A stretch of 64,000 bases of DNA, taken from the NCBI RefSeq assembly GCF_000226295.1, contig NC_016024.1, positions 479,501 through 543,500 on the forward strand, read 5' to 3'. This document shows, in pieces, positions 26,873 to 36,126 of this stretch. The position numbers and the translations under genes were made by a program. This stretch comes from Chloracidobacterium thermophilum B (GTDB taxonomy: Bacteria; Acidobacteriota; Blastocatellia; Chloracidobacteriales; Chloracidobacteriaceae). The first letter of the stretch is position 1. Every line of letters begins with the position of its first letter. The notes beneath the pieces are model-generated. The model did not search any database, had not been told where the DNA came from, and was given only the letters and a program-made list of their open reading frames with translations.

Positions 26873-28507
26873 ATGTCTTTGGATTCCACTCCCGATCTGC
26901 CCTCGATGCTTCCCTCGGCGGAAGAAGCCGACCGTGAACTGGCGGCGGCGCGTGAACTGGCGCGGCGCTACCGGCTCGAATTCGTGGATTTGACTACGGC
27001 CGAACTGGATTACGACCTCATCCACAGCCATCCGGTGGAGTTGATGACCCGGTACAAGTTCGTCCCCCTGCGCCGGGAAAACGGACGGCTGCTGGCGGCC
27101 ATGGCTGATCCGACCAACCTCGATGCCTTGGATGAGCTGTCGGCCCAGTTGAAGGTGCGTATCAAACCGGCCGTCGCCACCCGGTCGGCCATTGAAACCG
27201 CCCTGCGCCGTGGGGATTCCGCCCAGCGCGTCCTGCAGGACGCCACGGAGTCATTCCGCATCAAGCTGGTCAAGGAAACCGACCAGGGCGAGCAGGACCT
27301 CGATCTCGACCGCCTGGCGGATGAAACCGCCCCCGTCATCAAGCTCGTGGACACCATCGTGCTGACGGCACTCGAACGGCGGGTTTCCGACATCCACATC
27401 GAGGCCTACGAGTCAGAAGTGCACGTCAAGTACCGCATTGACGGGGCACTCTATCCGGCGATGAATCCGATTGATGCGAGTTATCACCAGATGCTCATCT
27501 CACGCATCAAGGTCATGTCGGACCTTGACATTGCCGAGCGCCGGACACCCCAGGACGGACGCTTCCGGGTGCGCGTCAAGGGGCGGACGATTGACTTTCG
27601 CGTCTCCATCATTCCGGCTGCCTTTGGTGAAAACTGCGTCATCCGTATTCTGGACAAACAGCAGATCAACGAAGCCTTCCGCGAACTGACACTCAACGTG
27701 GTGGGATTTGACCCCCACGACCTGGCGCGCTTCCGGCGGTTCATCAAGGAACCCTACGGTATGGTGCTTGTCACCGGGCCGACGGGTTCCGGGAAAACGA
27801 CGACGCTTTACGCCGCGCTCAACGAAATTGCCAATCCCGAAGACAAGATCATCACCATCGAGGATCCGATTGAGTACCAACTGCGCGGCATCATGCAGAT
27901 TCCGGTCAACGAGAAAAAGGGCCTCACCTTTGCCCGTGGTCTGCGCGCCATCCTGCGGCATGACCCGGACAAGGTCATGGTTGGCGAAATCCGTGACACC
28001 GAAACCGCCCAGATTGCCATCAACGCCGCGCTGACCGGCCACCTGGTTTTCACCACGGTTCACGCCAACAATGTCATTGACGTTATTGGCCGATTCGTCA
28101 ACATGGGGGTCGAAGTCTATAACTTCGTCAGTTCCCTCAACTGCGTTCTGGCGCAGCGTCTGATCCGGCAGCTTTGCCCCTATTGCAAGCGGCAATACCA
28201 GCCGACGGACCAGGAACTCGAAGAAGCGGGCCTCAATCCAAGCAAGTTTCGGGATCAGGTTTTTTACGAGGCCGTGGGCTGCTCGGAATGCAACGGAACC
28301 GGCTACCGGGGACGCACGGCCATTCACGAAATGCTGGACTTGACCGATCGCATCCGCGAACTCATCCTCGACCGGCGCCCCGGCTCGGAGATTCGCCGCG
28401 CCGCGCGGGAAGAAGGGCTGGGTTCGCTGCGTGAATCGGCACTGAAAAAGGTATTTGCCGGAATTTCGACGTTGCGCGAAATCAACCGCGTGACGTTCGT
28501 CGAATAA
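26873..28507 (+). CDS. Type II secretion / type IV pilus assembly ATPase (GspE/PilB family)
   Basis: 544 aa cytoplasmic ATPase that drives pseudopilus or pilus extension. An N-terminal GspE/MshEN-type domain precedes the core: Walker A GPTGSGKTT near residue 302, Asp box IEDPIEYQLRG, Walker B-type VGEIRDTETAQIA, and His box TTVHANN. A tetracysteine zinc site is seen (CPYCKRQY near 435 and CSECNGTGYRGR near 468), as in GspE and PilB but not PilT retraction ATPases. Situated between the platform and secretin genes. Confidence 0.95.
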   Translation: MSLDSTPDLPSMLPSAEEADRELAAARELARRYRLEFVDLTTAELDYDLIHSHPVELMTRYKFVPLRRENGRLLAAMADPTNLDALDELSAQLKVRIKPAVATRSAIETALRRGDSAQRVLQDATESFRIKLVKETDQGEQDLDLDRLADETAPVIKLVDTIVLTALERRVSDIHIEAYESEVHVKYRIDGALYPAMNPIDASYHQMLISRIKVMSDLDIAERRTPQDGRFRVRVKGRTIDFRVSIIPAAFGENCVIRILDKQQINEAFRELTLNVVGFDPHDLARFRRFIKEPYGMVLVTGPTGSGKTTTLYAALNEIANPEDKIITIEDPIEYQLRGIMQIPVNEKKGLTFARGLRAILRHDPDKVMVGEIRDTETAQIAINAALTGHLVFTTVHANNVIDVIGRFVNMGVEVYNFVSSLNCVLAQRLIRQLCPYCKRQYQPTDQELEEAGLNPSKFRDQVFYEAVGCSECNGTGYRGRTAIHEMLDLTDRIRELILDRRPGSEIRRAAREEGLGSLRESALKKVFAGISTLREINRVTFVE

Positions 28508-28556
28508 AGCTGGTCTTCGCTTGATGTTTCCGCCTCGTACCGATTAGGGGGTGCTT

Positions 28557-31250
28557 ATGTTTCAACTACGGCTGACATTTCGTTTCGCATCCGGCTGGCG
28601 TCGGGTGATGGCACTGGGACTGTCAACGGCGTTGGTCATCGTCACGCTGTCACCGGTTGCCTGGGCCGGCAACGGCCGGAAGTACTTCAAGGAAGGTCTC
28701 AAGTACGAGGCGGTCAAGCAGTGGGACAAAGCCGCTGAACTCTTTGCCCAGGCGCTCCAGGAAGACCCACGCAACATCGAATACCAGCTTCACCTGCAAC
28801 GGGCCCTGTTCAACGCCTCAATGTTGTGCGCCATCCGCGCCCGGCAAATGGAAGAGCAGGGGGATTACGAAGGTGCGTATCACGCCTACCGTGAGGCCTA
28901 CCGCTACGACCAGACCAACGAAGTCGCCCTCGCCAAGATGAAGGAAATGCTCAAGAAACAGGGCATCGAGGCGACCTCGCAGGGCGAGCCTTCGCCCTAC
29001 CAGCGCACGGCGGCCGAAGCCAATGAAGCCGAAGTGCGCAGGGCCGCTGAAACGGTGGCGCGCCAACGCTATGTGGGACGCTGGCAGGGCTTCATCAACC
29101 AGCCGATTGAAACCATCATCCGCACGCTGTGCGACAAAATGCGCCTCAACGTCGTGTTTGAAAGCACGACCCTCCAGCAACTGGCCAACACGCGCTATAC
29201 GCTTGACATTAAGCAGGACATGACGGCCGGCAAGGCGCTGGAACTCGTCCTCGATGCCAACGGCTTTCAGTACTTTCGGGTGGACACCCGGACGATCCTC
29301 ATCGTCAAGCGGGGGCTGGGGCAGTTCCAGAACGGCGGCTCGCTGGCGCAGAAGTACGAGGATTCGCTCATCAAGCCGTTCTACATCAAAAACGCCAAGC
29401 TCGAAGACGTCAAGCAGATGCTGACGCTGCTCGGCCCGGCCATGGCGCAGCAGGTGGTAAGCGTTCCGCAATCGAACATGCTGCTGGTCCGCTCATCGGG
29501 CGAGAACCTGAAAATCATCGAGCGGATGATCAACACCGTGGACCGCCCCCAGGCGGAAGTCGTCATGGATGTCAACATCTATGAAGTGACTCACCAGGAA
29601 GCGCTCCAGTTGGGGAACCAGTTCGCCACAACGCCGCCAGCGATCACGACGTCCGACGGTGGCACAACCCTGGCCCTGACGCCACCCAGCGCCACCAACC
29701 TGGGCGGCATCGGGCAGGGGCCGCTGCTGCGTCCTGCCTCGCCGGCCGGAATCTTCTCCAATACGCTGGGTTTCGGGCTGGGGCTGCCGCCTTCGACCAT
29801 CACCGCGCTGCAAAGTCGTGGGCTGGGGCGGCTCATCTCACAGGTTCAGGTGCGGGCTTTCGAGGACAAGGAAGGCAAGGTCAACATCGGCCAGTCCATC
29901 CCGATTCAAATCGGCAATCCCTTCCCCACCGTTCCGGGCAACGGACAGCCGCCGGGACAAATCTTCTTCCCCGGCTTCAACCAAGTGCAGTACCGCGATG
30001 TCGGTTTGAACATTGCGGTCAAACCGCACATTACCGACGACATCGTGCAGATGGACATCTCCATCGAGACCTCCACGGCTCCGCCCAACACCGGGCCGCA
30101 GAATCTCACCCCGACGATTTCCCAGCGGAAGGTCAGTGGTGTGGCGCGTGTCCGGGACGGCTACACGGCTTTGGCCGCGAGTGTGATGCGCGAGGATGAC
30201 ACTGACAGCCGGACGGGGCTGCCCATCGTCAGCTTTATTCCGGTCATCGGGCGTCTGTTTTCCACACCCTCACGAAACAAGCAGGCCACTCACATTGTCA
30301 TCACGATCACGCCACACATCGTACGCGGAGGCGCGGTTACGGAAGAAGAACTCAAAACCGCCTTCGGTCCGCTCGATGTCTCCGTTGGCGTTGGCGGTCT
30401 GAGCTATGGCCGGTATCTCACCATTGACGAGATCGTGGCTGAGGCCGACCGCGAGGAGATGCGTGAAGCCAACCAGCTTCGGGAAACGCCGGTTACGGTG
30501 CAACCAACGGACAAGCCCGTGGGTACCCCGGCCGCTGCGCCGCCGGTAAGCAGCAGTGGTGAAAACGGACGCTTTACCATCACCACGGCGAGTACGACGG
30601 CACCACCTCCGACTATGCCAGCCGCACCGGTGGTGATCGATCCCATTCCGATGACGGCCACGAAGGGCGGAGGCCTTGGGGCGACCATCCAGCCCTTGCC
30701 CGTAACTGAGCCGTCGGCAGCCGGGGGCATGGCACCCAACGGCATGGCAACCAATGCGGCCTTCAATCCAAGCGATCCGAACACTCAGACGCCAACCCGG
30801 CCGACTCCAGGACCTGCCACGCCGGTGCGCGCCATGCTGATGGTGTCGCCCAGTCTGCGCCCGGCTGTGGGGCAGGTGGTTTCCGTGGCGGTCATTCTCA
30901 ACAGCGACGGCACGAACATCTCCGCAGCGTCCGTCTTCCTGCACTACAACCAGACGGTACTCAAGCTCGTCGGTATCCGGGATGGCGGGTTGCTGTCACC
31001 CGGCAGCTTCCAGACTGGGGACAACGGCGGGCAGGCTTTTGCCACGGCGCTGGTTTCAGCGGGCGTCAACACAGGCCGCCCAGCCATGGGGGCAGTAGCC
31101 ATTTTCGACTTCCAGGTGATTGCGCCGGGCAACGCTGATGTCCGCCTCGACGTGCTTGACCTGCGCGGCCTGACCAACGAACTCATCCCGGCCATTCCCA
31201 GCCCGGCACCGCCGGTCATTGCCGGTGGTATGCCGAACGGCAAGCAGTGA
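28557..31250 (+). CDS. Secretin (GspD/PilQ family) fused to a C-terminal cohesin-type domain
   Basis: 897 aa outer-membrane channel subunit. Order: signal segment ending near AWAGNG; a TPR-like helical region (about 40-140); STN/N0-like and N1 domains (about 180-330); the secretin core with VGLNIAVKPHITDDIVQMDISI and the C-terminal block GLPIVSFIPVIGRLFSTPS...HIVITITPHIVR; a Pro/Thr-rich linker (about 645-750); and a cohesin-like beta-sandwich (about 755-890: LMVSPSLRPAVGQVVSVAVIL, FLHYNQTVLKLVGI, GAVAIFDFQVIAPG). ATG 28557 has AGGGGG 5 bases upstream. The cohesin-like end may bind a partner or face outward; its role is inference. Confidence 0.92.
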   Translation: MFQLRLTFRFASGWRRVMALGLSTALVIVTLSPVAWAGNGRKYFKEGLKYEAVKQWDKAAELFAQALQEDPRNIEYQLHLQRALFNASMLCAIRARQMEEQGDYEGAYHAYREAYRYDQTNEVALAKMKEMLKKQGIEATSQGEPSPYQRTAAEANEAEVRRAAETVARQRYVGRWQGFINQPIETIIRTLCDKMRLNVVFESTTLQQLANTRYTLDIKQDMTAGKALELVLDANGFQYFRVDTRTILIVKRGLGQFQNGGSLAQKYEDSLIKPFYIKNAKLEDVKQMLTLLGPAMAQQVVSVPQSNMLLVRSSGENLKIIERMINTVDRPQAEVVMDVNIYEVTHQEALQLGNQFATTPPAITTSDGGTTLALTPPSATNLGGIGQGPLLRPASPAGIFSNTLGFGLGLPPSTITALQSRGLGRLISQVQVRAFEDKEGKVNIGQSIPIQIGNPFPTVPGNGQPPGQIFFPGFNQVQYRDVGLNIAVKPHITDDIVQMDISIETSTAPPNTGPQNLTPTISQRKVSGVARVRDGYTALAASVMREDDTDSRTGLPIVSFIPVIGRLFSTPSRNKQATHIVITITPHIVRGGAVTEEELKTAFGPLDVSVGVGGLSYGRYLTIDEIVAEADREEMREANQLRETPVTVQPTDKPVGTPAAAPPVSSSGENGRFTITTASTTAPPPTMPAAPVVIDPIPMTATKGGGLGATIQPLPVTEPSAAGGMAPNGMATNAAFNPSDPNTQTPTRPTPGPATPVRAMLMVSPSLRPAVGQVVSVAVILNSDGTNISAASVFLHYNQTVLKLVGIRDGGLLSPGSFQTGDNGGQAFATALVSAGVNTGRPAMGAVAIFDFQVIAPGNADVRLDVLDLRGLTNELIPAIPSPAPPVIAGGMPNGKQ

Positions 31251-31274
31251 GATGTCGCCAGGAAGGTGAAACCG

Positions 31275-31865
31275 GTGAAGAACGGATGGATTTCTCTCCA
31301 CGTGAAGGATGGGCAGCCGCCGGGATGGCCTTGCACCCACCAGATTGCCGCTTTCTGGCCAGCTCCGTCGATAAGGCCCTGGATGGGGAGCGGCCGCACG
31401 GCGCAGCGTGGCTCATCCCTGCTGGAGATGATCATTACCCTGGCGATTCTAGCCATCCTGACCAGCGCCGCCCTGCCTCTGGCGCGCACGGCTGCCCGAA
31501 GCCGGCAGGAGACCGAACTGCGGCGAGCGCTCCGTGAAATCCGCTTCGCCATTGACCGCTACAAGGAGTTCAATGACCAGACCGGTGGGCAACGTATTCC
31601 GGTCGAGCTGCGTACGCCGAGCGGCTACCCCAAAAACCTGGAAGTGCTCTATGAAGGGTTCGTCCCGGTCGGCAACGTGGATGGCAGGAAAATCTTTTTC
31701 CTGCGGCGGCTTCCGATTGATCCGATGACAGGCAAAGCCGACTGGCAAACCCGCAGTTCACAGGATGACCCGGATTTTGCACTTTCCTTGGGGGATGATG
31801 TGTTTGATGTCCGGTCGCGTTCGACGGCTACGGCCCTGGATGGAACACGCTATGACGAGTGGTAA
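31275..31865 (+). CDS. Type II secretion pseudopilin-like prepilin (GspG-type), first copy
   Basis: 196 aa from GTG 31275, preceded by AGGAAGG 9 bases upstream. The class III prepilin signal is RG/SSLLEMIITLAILAILTSAALP, with Glu at +5 after the cleavage Gly; the leader would then be 46 residues, unusually long. ATG 31383 would give a normal 10-residue leader (MGSGRTAQRG) but has weaker spacing to a ribosome site. The C-terminal end, ALDGTRYDEW, resembles the GspG loop. It is probably cleaved and methylated by a prepilin peptidase encoded elsewhere. Confidence 0.88.
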   Translation: MKNGWISLHVKDGQPPGWPCTHQIAAFWPAPSIRPWMGSGRTAQRGSSLLEMIITLAILAILTSAALPLARTAARSRQETELRRALREIRFAIDRYKEFNDQTGGQRIPVELRTPSGYPKNLEVLYEGFVPVGNVDGRKIFFLRRLPIDPMTGKADWQTRSSQDDPDFALSLGDDVFDVRSRSTATALDGTRYDEW

Positions 31866-31878
31866 GGAGGAAGCTGGT

Positions 31879-32307
31879 TTGAAAGGAACCTGTACAGAGG
31901 GTGCTTCGGGACACCTGTGGGCAAGACGTGACCGGGGTTTCACCATACTGGAACTGGTCATCGTCATGACCATCATGTCCATCCTGCTGACGGTGAGCAT
32001 TCCCATCTACCGCACTCTTCTGGTACGGGCGCGGGAGACGGTTCTGCGCGAAAATCTTTTCAAGATGCGCGATGCCATCAACCGCTACACCTACGACAAA
32101 AACCGCGCGCCGCAAACCCTGAGCGATCTCGCAAGTGCCAAGTATCTGCGCGAAATCCCGATTGACCCCATCACCCAGAGCCGTGATACCTGGGTGGTGC
32201 GTCTGGAAGATGAGCCGGTCGTCCCTTCAGCGCCACGGGGCATTGTGGATGTCTTCAGCGGCGCAGAGGGCATTGGCACGGATGGCGTCCCTTACAACGA
32301 ATGGTGA
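31879..32307 (+). CDS. Type II secretion pseudopilin-like prepilin (GspG-type), second copy
   Basis: 142 aa. I chose TTG 31879 because AAGGAGG (31864-31870) lies 8 bases upstream, partly inside the previous stop; an ATG at 31852 has no such site and overlaps the previous gene. This gives leader MKGTCTEGASGHLWARRDRG, then the type III cleavage site RG/FTILELVIVMTIMSILLTVS with Glu at +5. The sequence ends GTDGVPYNEW, similar to the first prepilin, and both carry LPIDPMT or IPIDPIT, so they are paralogs. Confidence 0.9.
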   Translation: MKGTCTEGASGHLWARRDRGFTILELVIVMTIMSILLTVSIPIYRTLLVRARETVLRENLFKMRDAINRYTYDKNRAPQTLSDLASAKYLREIPIDPITQSRDTWVVRLEDEPVVPSAPRGIVDVFSGAEGIGTDGVPYNEW

Positions 32308-32368
32308 AGCCGCGCGTCGTCGGGCGCGTGTGTTCCGGCTACTTTCCCAACCTCCCTGGAATAACTCC

Positions 32369-33307
32369 ATGAGTATCTTTGAACGCTTCTGGCGGCGGCT
32401 TGTGTTTCCGTCTCCCTCACGCGCCCTGTGTGCACTGACCGCCGAAGGCGTCGTCATGTTTGACCGGCGCACCCGGCAGTCACACTTTCAGCCCTGGGTG
32501 GACCAGGCTTTCCAACCGGCCTTTGATACGGAAAACGTCCGCCAGGCCAGGGCGTTTGCCTCCACGTTGATTCAGGGGACGCACGCGCTGGGGTTGGCTG
32601 GGGAGCGCCGGTGGTCGGTGCTGCTGCCGGGAGCCACCGCCCGTGCCTATGTCGTAACTATCGAGACGACCATTCCTCCGCAGGATGTACCGGATGTCCT
32701 CGTGTGGAAAGCTGAGCGGTTGACCGGGCTGCCACAGGAAGACATCTGGATGGCCACGGCCGAATTGGGACCGGGTGTGACCGCAAGTGGCGCTGCCGGG
32801 AGGCGGTTTTTGCTGGCGGCCATGAGCCGGCGCGTGGCGCTTGGCCTACAGTCCGCTCTGGAACAGTTGAACTGGCAGCCCGGTCTGCTACTGCCCCGGC
32901 TCGTCGGGGAAGCGCTGTGGGTGCAGCATGTTGCGGTGCAGCCTGATCAGATGCTCATCAGCGTGGAGGATGATACTTTGGCCGTTATGCTGCTTCAGCG
33001 GGGCGTCCCGCTGTCCATCCGCACGTTGCCGCTGGCCGGCGAGTTGCCCGCCGAGCAGTTGCTCCGGGTGCTGCTATTCTTCCGTGAACACGCCGTTGAG
33101 TCCGGGCTTGGCTCGGCCGAACAGGAAATCCGGTTTGAGGTTTTGCCGGTCAACGTCCCGCTCGAAAGCGCTGAAATCAGTCAGTGCATCCGTGAGACCT
33201 TTGGTGAGCCACTACGAGTCATTGCACCACAGCAGCTTGGGTTTGATTCTTCGGCAGAGTTTTCCCGGCTGGCCGGCGTCACCGGTCTGGCTTTGGCCAC
33301 GGCTTGA
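32369..33307 (+). CDS. PilM/GspL-like assembly protein
   Basis: 312 aa. No transmembrane segment. It has an actin-like pattern seen in PilM-type proteins: repeated short hydrophobic strands (LCALTAEGVVMFDR, WSVLLPGATARAYVV), VPDVLVWKAERLTGLP, and FLLAAMSRRVALGLQSALEQL. PilM normally recruits PilN and PilO; neither gene follows here. Identity rests on pattern and on location after two prepilins, so it is provisional. Confidence 0.7.
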   Translation: MSIFERFWRRLVFPSPSRALCALTAEGVVMFDRRTRQSHFQPWVDQAFQPAFDTENVRQARAFASTLIQGTHALGLAGERRWSVLLPGATARAYVVTIETTIPPQDVPDVLVWKAERLTGLPQEDIWMATAELGPGVTASGAAGRRFLLAAMSRRVALGLQSALEQLNWQPGLLLPRLVGEALWVQHVAVQPDQMLISVEDDTLAVMLLQRGVPLSIRTLPLAGELPAEQLLRVLLFFREHAVESGLGSAEQEIRFEVLPVNVPLESAEISQCIRETFGEPLRVIAPQQLGFDSSAEFSRLAGVTGLALATA

Positions 33308-33331
33308 GGTTGTTGTCTGTGGAGGTGCGCC

Positions 33332-34618
33332 ATGGCTGTGACCCTTGCCGGGACCACACCGGAAACCGTTGTTGAGGCGCTGGCCGGGACGCCGCTGCTG
33401 CGGCGTTTGACGGCGTATCTGACAACGACGGCTGATGCCATCACCCGCGAGCACCTGGCCATCACAGAAATTCCTGCCCCACCTTTTCACGAAGCGGCCC
33501 GGGCAGCTTTTGTCGCCGACCGCCTGCGCGACAGCGGACTGTCTTCCGTCTGGCAGGATACCGAAGGCAATGTCTATGGCTGGCTGCCGGGGGCAGAAAA
33601 GACGCTGGCCCGCGCGCCCATCGTGCTTGCCGCCCATCTTGACACGGTGTTTCCGCCCGGAACGAATGTGAACGTCCGGGTGCAGGGAACGCGCCTCTGT
33701 GCGCCGGGCATTGCCGACAATGCCTGTGGTGTGGCCGGACTGCTTGCGCTGGCGCGTGCCTTTGTCACCCAGTCCATCCCGTTCTCCGGCCCGGTGTGTT
33801 TCATAGGCACCGTCGGGGAGGAAGGCAATGGCAATCTGCGTGGCGCGCGCGCCGTCGTGGAGCAGTTTCCCCACATGCGAAGTTTCATCGCCCTGGACGG
33901 GCCCGGACTGGAGCACATCACCTGCCGCGCCATTGGCTCGCGGCGGTTCTGTGTGACCTTTCATGGCCCGGGTGGTCACTCATGGGCCGATTTTGGCACG
34001 GTGAATCCGGTTCACGCGCTGGGCGAGTTCATCAGCCGGGTGCGGCGGTTGCCCCTTCGCCGGGGCGTAGCCTGTACGGTGGCCATTGCCGGCGGCGGCA
34101 GCGCCATCAATGCCATTCCGACCATGGCCCAGGGGGAAGTGGACTGCCGGGCGCACCGGATGGCTGACCTGGATGCGCTCGAACATGCGCTCCGGTTGGC
34201 GGCTGTTGAAGCTCAGCAGTCCGAAATACAGCAGGCAACCCGGCAGCGTCGCCTGTCAGTGGCGGTGCAGCGTCTGGGCGAGCGTCCGGCGGGAGAAACC
34301 CCTTCCACCTCGCCACTGGTGCGGTGCGCCATCGCTGCCACCCGTGCCTGTGGCCGGCGTCCGGTTCTGGAGAGTGGCTCGACGGATGCCAATGTGCCCA
34401 TGGCTCTGGGAATTCCTGCGATTGCTATTGGAGCCGGTGGTGAGTATGGCGGCTGTCATACCCTGGAGGAATGGTATGACCCGGTTGGGCGTCCGCAGGC
34501 GTTGGTGCGGGCCGCTCTGCTGGTGTTGGCCCTGGATCAGTTGGTGGCAGCATCGCCGGAGGTCGCCCGGCCGCTGGCGGCATCACACGCTGTTTCGTCC
34601 CTGCCCGAGCCCGAATGA
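33332..34618 (+). CDS. M20-family dinuclear zinc peptidase (aminoacyl or dipeptide hydrolase)
   Basis: 428 aa cytoplasmic hydrolase. Metal-site pattern: HLDTVF (H102, D104), ADNACG (D129), IGTVGEEGNGN (E163, E164), and GGCHTLEEWYDP near the C-terminus; ESGSTDANVPMALGIPAI is also typical of M20. A dimerisation lid domain lies between. The closest relatives I know are tripeptidase-like M20 enzymes. No relation to the secretion genes upstream is evident. Its stop is one base before the next ATG. Confidence 0.9.
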   Translation: MAVTLAGTTPETVVEALAGTPLLRRLTAYLTTTADAITREHLAITEIPAPPFHEAARAAFVADRLRDSGLSSVWQDTEGNVYGWLPGAEKTLARAPIVLAAHLDTVFPPGTNVNVRVQGTRLCAPGIADNACGVAGLLALARAFVTQSIPFSGPVCFIGTVGEEGNGNLRGARAVVEQFPHMRSFIALDGPGLEHITCRAIGSRRFCVTFHGPGGHSWADFGTVNPVHALGEFISRVRRLPLRRGVACTVAIAGGGSAINAIPTMAQGEVDCRAHRMADLDALEHALRLAAVEAQQSEIQQATRQRRLSVAVQRLGERPAGETPSTSPLVRCAIAATRACGRRPVLESGSTDANVPMALGIPAIAIGAGGEYGGCHTLEEWYDPVGRPQALVRAALLVLALDQLVAASPEVARPLAASHAVSSLPEPE

Positions 34619-34619
34619 T

Positions 34620-35102
34620 ATGTCACGTTACTGGCTGCTCAAATCGGAACCGGGTGTCTTTTCGATTGACGACCTGCAGGCGGCACCGAATCAGACGACA
34701 AGCTGGGAAGGGGTACGCAACTACCAGGCCCGGAACTTCCTGCGCGATGGGATGCAGGTTGGCGACCGGGCTTTTTTCTATCACAGCAATGCCACCCCGC
34801 CGGGCATTGTCGGTGTTGTCGAAATCGTACGGGCCGGGTATCCCGACCACACAGCTTTTGACCCGGCGAGCCGTTACTACGACCCGAAAAGTGACCCGGC
34901 ACACCCTACGTGGTTTATGGTGGATGTCCGGCTGGTGCAAAAATTTCCCCGCATCATCTCCCTTGATGAACTCAAACGCACACCCGGTCTGGAGAACATG
35001 CTTGTCATTCGGCGCGGGATGCGGCTTTCCGTGCAGCCGGTGACAGAAACCGAATGGCAGATTGTGCTTGGCTTGGTTGGAAGCGCTGACCGTCCGGTGT
35101 GA
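34620..35102 (+). CDS. EVE-domain protein
   Basis: 160 aa. The start MSRYWLLKSEPGVFSIDDL, the TSWEGVRNYQARNFLRDGMQVGDRAFFYHSN segment, and GIVGVVEIV are hallmarks of EVE domains, which bind modified bases in DNA or RNA and are PUA-like. EVE proteins often occur beside restriction or RNA-modification genes; none is adjacent here. It is 1 base after the M20 gene and likely translationally coupled. Confidence 0.92.
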   Translation: MSRYWLLKSEPGVFSIDDLQAAPNQTTSWEGVRNYQARNFLRDGMQVGDRAFFYHSNATPPGIVGVVEIVRAGYPDHTAFDPASRYYDPKSDPAHPTWFMVDVRLVQKFPRIISLDELKRTPGLENMLVIRRGMRLSVQPVTETEWQIVLGLVGSADRPV

Positions 35103-35211
35103 AGTTGGCTGTGTTCAGCAAGCCCGACCAATCCGGTCTTGTCGCCTGAGCGTCGGCTTTCCATAATCCGCCCTGGCTGGAAACACTCTCACTGAAGGAG
35201 CCTGACCTGCC

Positions 35212-35589
35212 GTGCCTGTCGTTGAATCTGCTGCTGCCTGTCGTTTTGGCGGTGAACATGCCCAAACCCTTGAGCAGCTCTACAAACTCATTGAACGCCT
35301 GTGGAAGGAACACCGGACTTCGCCCACCCGCGCCGGAGATGAACTGGTCTATGCGTTTGGAAATCTCGACTGTGTGGTGGTGATCAACCAGGATGTACTC
35401 GGCGCCCTGGTTGAAGTGAAGACAAAGCTGGGCAATGTGGACTGCCAAGCCAACGACCAAGGGGAAATTGTCGCCACGCTCAACACCGATCCCAAGGAAG
35501 GCGGCCGGGAAGATGGCGACGTTGCCAAAATTCTGAGCTTTGCCGTGCGGGCGCTGGATGACTACTACTACAAGCGCCGCGTGGCGTGA
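35212..35589 (+). CDS. Small conserved protein of unknown function
   Basis: 125 aa from GTG 35212, with AAGGAG 11 bases upstream. No signal or membrane segment. It has alternating short helices and strands (LYKLIERLWKEH, DELVYAFGNLDCVVVINQ, VLGALVEVKTKLGNVD). I do not recognise the family. It overlaps lspA by 4 bases (GTGA at 35586-35589), which suggests coupling to it. Confidence 0.7.
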   Translation: MPVVESAAACRFGGEHAQTLEQLYKLIERLWKEHRTSPTRAGDELVYAFGNLDCVVVINQDVLGALVEVKTKLGNVDCQANDQGEIVATLNTDPKEGGREDGDVAKILSFAVRALDDYYYKRRVA

Positions 35590-36119
35590 CGCCCGTCGCC
35601 GTGGGCGCTTCGGACGCGGGCCATCGGGAGCCGCCCTACCGCCACTTTCTTGTTGCTGGCGGACTGGTAGTGCTGGACCAGTTCAGCAAGCTGTGGGTGT
35701 ACTGGGCGCTGCGTCCAACGGATGCCGTCATCCGCGTTGTACCTGGGTTTTTCCACCTGCGTTATGCCGAAAACCCCGGCATTGCGTTCAGCCTGCTGGA
35801 CAGTGGTACGCCGGCCATGCGGCTGACGCTGCTTGTGATTGCTGCCTGTGCAGGCGTGGGCGTCGGGCTGTACCTCTGGTGGACGCCAGCCGACCGCCGG
35901 CTGCTGCGCTGGACGCTGACCTGCCTGCTGGGCGGCATTCTGGGCAATGCCCTGGACCGCATCGTGCATGGTGCGGTCATTGATTTTCTCGATTTCCACT
36001 GGGGAGCGTGGCACTTTCCCACCTTCAACCTGGCGGATAGCTGCATCACCGTCGGGGCCGTCATGCTGGCGCTGGACACCTTCAGTGAACTGTGGCGTCC
36101 GGCGCGGACCGAGACCTGA
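35586..36119 (+). CDS. lspA: Lipoprotein signal peptidase (signal peptidase II)
   Basis: 177 aa inner-membrane aspartic protease that cleaves prolipoprotein signal peptides. The conserved blocks are VVLDQFSKLW, RYAENPGIAFSLL, GNALDRIVHGAVIDFLDF and FPTFNLADS, the last two carrying the catalytic Asp pair. Four transmembrane helices are evident. A GTG start overlaps the previous stop. Its presence indicates acylated lipoproteins in the envelope. Confidence 0.96.
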   Translation: MTPVAVGASDAGHREPPYRHFLVAGGLVVLDQFSKLWVYWALRPTDAVIRVVPGFFHLRYAENPGIAFSLLDSGTPAMRLTLLVIAACAGVGVGLYLWWTPADRRLLRWTLTCLLGGILGNALDRIVHGAVIDFLDFHWGAWHFPTFNLADSCITVGAVMLALDTFSELWRPARTET

Positions 36120-36126
36120 CGAATCC

